A DNA stretch of 64,000 nt from Halobacteriales archaeon QS_4_69_225 (lineage in GTDB: Archaea; Halobacteriota; Halobacteria; Halobacteriales; Haloarculaceae): contig PXRL01000003.1 of the NCBI GenBank assembly GCA_003020965.1, forward strand, positions 95,346 to 159,345, read 5' to 3'. Position numbers and translations under genes: made by a program. Shown here piece after piece: positions 60,353-64,000 of the stretch (the stretch's first letter is position 1; each line of letters starts with the position of its first letter). Below the pieces are notes generated by a model. It did no database searches. It was not told the DNA's origin and saw only the letters and a list, made by a program, of their open reading frames with translations.

Positions 60353-61792
60353 ATGGCTGGTAACGCACGGACGGGCGCCGACGGTGGCGTCTCGAGACGG
60401 CAGGTGCTCGCGGCCGCGAGCACGACGGGCGTGGTCGGGAGCGTCGCGGGCTGTCTCGGTGGCGGTACCGACTCGCTACAGATAACGATGGACCAGGAGT
60501 GGGCCGGAGCCGCGGATACCGTCAAGAACGCCCTTTACGACGCGGGACTCGACGAGGACATCCGTATCGAGATCCTTCCCGGCGACTTCGATTCCGGGGC
60601 ACGGCGGGCCAGTTTCACCTCGGCACTGGACGCCGGCCGGTCGCGGCCGGACATGTTCATGATGGACACCGGCTGGACGATACCGTTCATCGTCCGTGAC
60701 CAGCTCGTCGACCTCCAGGAGGTGCTGTCGGCGGAGACGTTGGAGTACATCGAAAGCGACTACCTCCAGGCGGCGGTGGAGGCCGCGAGTCATCCGGAGT
60801 CGGATGCCCTCTACGGACTTCCGCTGTTCCAGGGGTATCCGGTGTTGCACTACCGGAAGGACCTCGTCGAGGCCGCCGGCTACGACACCTCCGGGTGGGC
60901 CACCGAGCCGATCTCCTGGAATCGCTTCGCGGAGGTCGCGGCCGACGTCGTCGACCAGAACGGGAACCTCGACTACGGGTTCACGACGCAGGCGGCCAAC
61001 TACGTGGGGACGGCCTGCTGTACGTTCAACGAGATGATGACCTCGTGGGGCGGGGCGTACTTCGGCGACCACGAGAACCTGTTCGGACCCGTCGGCGACC
61101 GGCCGGTCACCGTCGACGAGGAGCCGGTCTACGAAACCATCCGGATGATGCGTGCGTTCATGTACGGTCCCGACGCCGAGTACGCCAACTCCGACCTCCC
61201 GCGGGTGACCAGCGGCAACCTCGTCGAGTTCACCGAAGAGCCGTCCCGCCAGCCGTTCACCGACGGTCGGGCGGCGTTCATGCGCAACTGGCCGTACGCG
61301 ATTCCCATCAACCTCAGCGACGGCGGGTTCACCGCCGGGGAGGACTACGACGTGATGCCGCTGCCCTACGGCGTCGAGGAGAGCGCCAGCGCCTACGAGG
61401 GAGCCGGCGGCTCGAGTCACGCACTCGGCGGCTGGAACCTCGCGATCAACGAAAACACCACCCGCCTCGAGGAGTGTGTCGCCGTTCTGGAGGCGTTTGC
61501 GAACCCGGAGGTGATGCTGACGGTACTGGGAGAGATCGGTCTCCTGCCGCCGGACCCGTCGGTGCTCGAGGAGGCCGACGAGTCGACGGTGGGGGGACTC
61601 GCCCAGTTCGTCGACACGCTGACCGTCGCCGGCAAGAACACGGTCCCCCGGCCGGTGACCGCGGCCTGGCCGGACGAGTCGCCGCGGATAGCCAGCCAGG
61701 TGACCGCCGCCTACCGGGGCGTGAAGTCACCCGAGGAGGCAATGGGCGATCTGAAGGAGCGACTCGAACTCGTCGAAACGGAGGTGCAGTAA
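60353..61792 (+). CDS. ABC transporter sugar-type substrate-binding lipoprotein
   Basis: The 479-residue protein opens with a Tat signal and lipobox (SRRQVLAAASTTGVVGSVAG then C). The mature part is a family 1 extracellular solute-binding protein: DRPDMFMMDTGW-type pattern (RPDMFMMDTGWTIPFIVRDQ), ALYGLPLFQGYPVLHYRKDL, WNRFAEVAADVVDQNGNLDY and WNLAINENTTRLEECVAVLE. It captures a carbohydrate, possibly an oligosaccharide, outside the cell. First gene of a four-gene operon with two permeases and an ATPase. Confidence 0.88.
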   Translation: MAGNARTGADGGVSRRQVLAAASTTGVVGSVAGCLGGGTDSLQITMDQEWAGAADTVKNALYDAGLDEDIRIEILPGDFDSGARRASFTSALDAGRSRPDMFMMDTGWTIPFIVRDQLVDLQEVLSAETLEYIESDYLQAAVEAASHPESDALYGLPLFQGYPVLHYRKDLVEAAGYDTSGWATEPISWNRFAEVAADVVDQNGNLDYGFTTQAANYVGTACCTFNEMMTSWGGAYFGDHENLFGPVGDRPVTVDEEPVYETIRMMRAFMYGPDAEYANSDLPRVTSGNLVEFTEEPSRQPFTDGRAAFMRNWPYAIPINLSDGGFTAGEDYDVMPLPYGVEESASAYEGAGGSSHALGGWNLAINENTTRLEECVAVLEAFANPEVMLTVLGEIGLLPPDPSVLEEADESTVGGLAQFVDTLTVAGKNTVPRPVTAAWPDESPRIASQVTAAYRGVKSPEEAMGDLKERLELVETEVQ

Positions 61793-61798
61793 CCGGTC

Positions 61799-62773
61799 AT
61801 GACGACGAAACAGGAATCCGACACCAGACTGTTGATGCGGCCGTTGAACTGGCTCGAAACCAGAAGCGAGGAGGTGTTCGCGTACGTGCTGTTGGCGCCG
61901 GCGTTCGCCCTTCTGGCCGTCGTCGCCTTCTTCCCGCTGATACGGACGTTCCAGTTTTCGCTTCTGTCCGACCAGGTTTCCGACCCGTCGCCGCTCGGCG
62001 GGTTCGCCGGCGCCGAGAACTACCTCGACCTGCTGACGGGGACGGCGCTGCTTCCACAGCAGTTCCTCGACCCCACCTTCGAGACACCGATACTCCAGCA
62101 GGCGCTGTTCGTGACGCTCCTGTTCGCCGTCCTCAGCGTCCTCTTCGAGACGCTCGTCGGCTTCGGGCAGGCGCTCGTCATCGACCAGGAGTTCTACGGG
62201 CGGCGGTGGGTCCGGGTCGCCATCATCATCCCGTACGCCATCCCCATCGTCATCCAGGCGATGATCTTCTTCCTGATATTCAACCCGACCATCGGGTTCG
62301 GCACCGAGTTCATGCAGTGGCTCGGGATCTTCGGGGACAATCCGCTGGCGAACAGTTCCGACTCGTTCGTCATCGTGCTGGTGGCGGACATCTGGAAGAC
62401 CTCGGCGTTCATGGCGCTTCTCATCCTCGCGGGCCTCCAGAGCGTCGACCGCGGGCTCTACGACGTCGCGAGGGTGTCCGGAGCCTCGAAGTGGCAGCAG
62501 TTCAAGTACATCACGCTGCCGCTGGTCGCGCCCGCGTTACTCGTCGCGATGCTGTTCCGGACGATGGACGCGATGCGCATCTACGGTCTCGTCGACGCGA
62601 CGGCGGGCTGTCAGACCGTGCCGTCGATGAGCTGTCTCGTCATCACCGCGCTGCGGGGGACGCGGCGGTGGGCCACCGCCTCCGCGGTGGCGTTCCTGAC
62701 GGCCGTCGTGATCGGCGTGCTCGTGGCCGTGTATCTGGTCGCGCTGCGCAACAGGGAGGCGGGTGTGACGTGA
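61799..62773 (+). CDS. ABC sugar permease, MalF/UgpA-like
   Basis: The 324-residue protein has six hydrophobic segments (FAYVLLAPAFALLAVVAFFP first) and the EAA loop ARVSGASKWQQFKYITLPLV that contacts the ATPase. It starts six bases after the binding-protein stop and overlaps the second permease by 4 nt, so it is part of the same mRNA. A Cys-containing loop (DATAGCQTVPSMSCLVITAL) near the end could allow a disulfide. Substrate not defined. Confidence 0.88.
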   Translation: MTTKQESDTRLLMRPLNWLETRSEEVFAYVLLAPAFALLAVVAFFPLIRTFQFSLLSDQVSDPSPLGGFAGAENYLDLLTGTALLPQQFLDPTFETPILQQALFVTLLFAVLSVLFETLVGFGQALVIDQEFYGRRWVRVAIIIPYAIPIVIQAMIFFLIFNPTIGFGTEFMQWLGIFGDNPLANSSDSFVIVLVADIWKTSAFMALLILAGLQSVDRGLYDVARVSGASKWQQFKYITLPLVAPALLVAMLFRTMDAMRIYGLVDATAGCQTVPSMSCLVITALRGTRRWATASAVAFLTAVVIGVLVAVYLVALRNREAGVT

Positions 62774-63831
62774 GCGACCGACAACCGGACGTCGCGGGCG
62801 ACCGACAGCCCGAGGCCGCGGCGACGGAGGCGGCGGTCGACGAGCCCGATCTCGACCGCGGCGTCGTCGAGGCGTGGGCCGCGAGGATGATATCGAACCC
62901 CGAGCGGGCCTACCGGGCGGGGTTCTACACCGCGACCATCTTCTTCATCGTGACGACGCTGTTCCCGTTCTTCTGGCTGTTCGTCATCGCGGTCACGCCG
63001 CGGAGCAACCTCAGCGACATCGGCGTGTTCACCCCCGGTGGGACACCCCGGGCGGAGGTGACGATTCCCCTGCTCGAGTGGACGCTCGCCGTTCCAGCGG
63101 GGGTGCCGGTCGACCTCAACCCCGCGGCGTTCATCGAGATATTCACGGTGATCCCGTTCCACCGCTACGTGTTCAACAGCTTCCTCATCGCGACGGTGGC
63201 GACCGTGGTCGTGCTCTTCGTCGCCAGCCTCGCGGGCTACGTCTTCGGGCGGCTCCGCTTCCGCGGCCGCAACACGCTTCTGTTGCTCGTGCTCGTAACC
63301 TCCTTTTTCCCGCCGGCGGCGTTTTTCGTCCCGCTGAACCGGCTGTTCAACGCCAATATCGACGTTCTCGCGCCGCTGATGCAGGACGGCTCGCTGTACA
63401 ACACGCCGTACGCCATCTTCATCCCGCTGTCGGCGCTGTATCTCCCGCTGTCCATCTTCATCCTGACGACGTTCTACTCGCAGATTCCGGACGGGCTGGA
63501 GGACGCCGCCCGCGTCGAGGGAACGACCCGGCTGGGCGCGCTCTTCCGGGTCATCGTTCCGCTGTCGGCGCCGGGCGTCGCGACGGCCGGCGTGCTGACG
63601 TTCATCACCGTCTACAACGAGTACTTCTTCTCCTCGCTGATGACGAACGGACTGGAACGGAACTGGGCGCCGATGCTCGAGGGCATCCTCCAGTTCCAGG
63701 GCCAGTTCGAGGTGTTCTACAACCTCATGGCGGCCGCCAGTATCGTCGCCGTGCTTCCGGTCGCGATACTGGTCGTGGTGGCACAGGAAAAGATCGTGAG
63801 CGGTCTGACCGCGGGAGCGGTCAAGGAGTAA
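62770..63831 (+). CDS. ABC sugar permease, MalG/UgpE-like
   Basis: The 353-residue protein has an acidic N terminus, six hydrophobic segments (IFFIVTTLFPFFWLFVIAVT first) and the EAA loop ARVEGTTRLGALFRVIVPLS. The periplasmic-side loop between segments 1 and 2 is long (about 70 residues). GTG 62770 overlaps the stop of the first permease (GTGA), ensuring coupled translation. It forms the heterodimeric channel with the preceding gene product. Confidence 0.88.
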   Translation: MSDRQPDVAGDRQPEAAATEAAVDEPDLDRGVVEAWAARMISNPERAYRAGFYTATIFFIVTTLFPFFWLFVIAVTPRSNLSDIGVFTPGGTPRAEVTIPLLEWTLAVPAGVPVDLNPAAFIEIFTVIPFHRYVFNSFLIATVATVVVLFVASLAGYVFGRLRFRGRNTLLLLVLVTSFFPPAAFFVPLNRLFNANIDVLAPLMQDGSLYNTPYAIFIPLSALYLPLSIFILTTFYSQIPDGLEDAARVEGTTRLGALFRVIVPLSAPGVATAGVLTFITVYNEYFFSSLMTNGLERNWAPMLEGILQFQGQFEVFYNLMAAASIVAVLPVAILVVVAQEKIVSGLTAGAVKE

Positions 63832-63833
63832 CC

Positions 63834-64000
63834 ATGGCATCAGTAACACTCAAAGACGTCAAAAAGGAATACGACGACGTAACGGCGGTCGACAACATGA
63901 ACCTCGAGATTCGGGACGGCGAGTTCGTCACCTTCGTCGGCCCGTCGGGCTGCGGCAAGTCCACGACGATGGAGACCATCGCGGGACTGACCATCCCCAC
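63834..64000 (+). CDS. ABC transporter ATPase (MalK/UgpC-like), partial
   Basis: ATG 63834 begins ASVTLKDVKKEYDDVTAVDN and reaches Walker A GPSGCGKSTTMETIAGL before the window ends. Position directly behind the two permeases marks it as their energising subunit. The regulatory C-terminal domain lies outside the window. Three bases separate it from the permease stop. Confidence 0.9.
   Translation, partial: MASVTLKDVKKEYDDVTAVDNMNLEIRDGEFVTFVGPSGCGKSTTMETIAGLTIP

Overview
The window is GC-rich chromosomal DNA of a halophilic archaeon (class Halobacteria). Protein chains are strongly acidic, ribosomal proteins L7Ae, S28e, L24e and L21e and RNA polymerase subunit Rpb4 are of archaeal type, and Dph2, Tat lipoproteins, a PGF-CTERM-like tail and many haloarchaea-only small families are present. 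Many starts sit 25-32 nt downstream of an A/T-rich TATA-like box with no Shine-Dalgarno sequence, as expected for leaderless haloarchaeal transcripts. The genus cannot be fixed from what is visible. No rRNA, tRNA or CRISPR array was seen.

Layout. 0-1 kb is an AT-rich patch with a small membrane protein and a broken one. 1-6 kb holds a CNNM/CBS protein, a UspA protein whose end runs into a TnpB-only IS200/IS605 element (tnpB has an amber codon), and a PHP-phosphoesterase/asparagine-synthase-like pair. 6.4-12.7 kb is the conserved archaeal information block rpl21e-rpoF-DUF655-ksgA, then an MscS channel, an HemK2-type methyltransferase and two MetE-like genes, the second damaged. 14.4-15.8 kb is rpl7ae-rps28e-rpl24e-ndk. 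16-21 kb has dps, small haloarchaeal families, a DUF35/thiolase pair and a lone ABC ATPase. 21-25.6 kb is a decayed region with an M48 peptidase pseudogene, a DUF5805-tyrosine recombinase pair and three copies of a short repeat. 25.6-35 kb carries membrane, coiled-coil, MBL, YlbF, dph2, lipoprotein, methyltransferase and rhomboid genes. 35-47 kb is rich in acyl-CoA and lipid-type enzymes (two acyl-CoA dehydrogenases, a phosphotransferase, SDRs, a CoA transferase, MBL/HAD). 47-52 kb mixes redox, cupin and surface proteins with two pseudogenes. 53-64 kb is carbohydrate and central carbon metabolism: a TrmB regulator, PEP carboxylase, UspA, ROK kinase, aldo-keto reductase and a sugar-type ABC transporter whose ATPase runs off the window.

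Two things stand out. First, at least seven genes are visibly broken (small membrane protein, tnpB, metE2, M48 peptidase, TPP enzyme, sirtuin, GlcD-type oxidase), an unusual load for 64 kb. Second, several repeat families are not explained by ordinary genes. The main one is a structured element of about 210-250 nt that starts directly after the stop codons of ndk and of an acyl-CoA dehydrogenase; its sequence anchors are identical while its stems differ but still pair, and a truncated third copy lies at 13.3 kb. The others are a 26-nt repeat around the recombinase gene, and a 220-bp MITE-like element with 13-nt terminal inverted repeats and an 8-bp target duplication.
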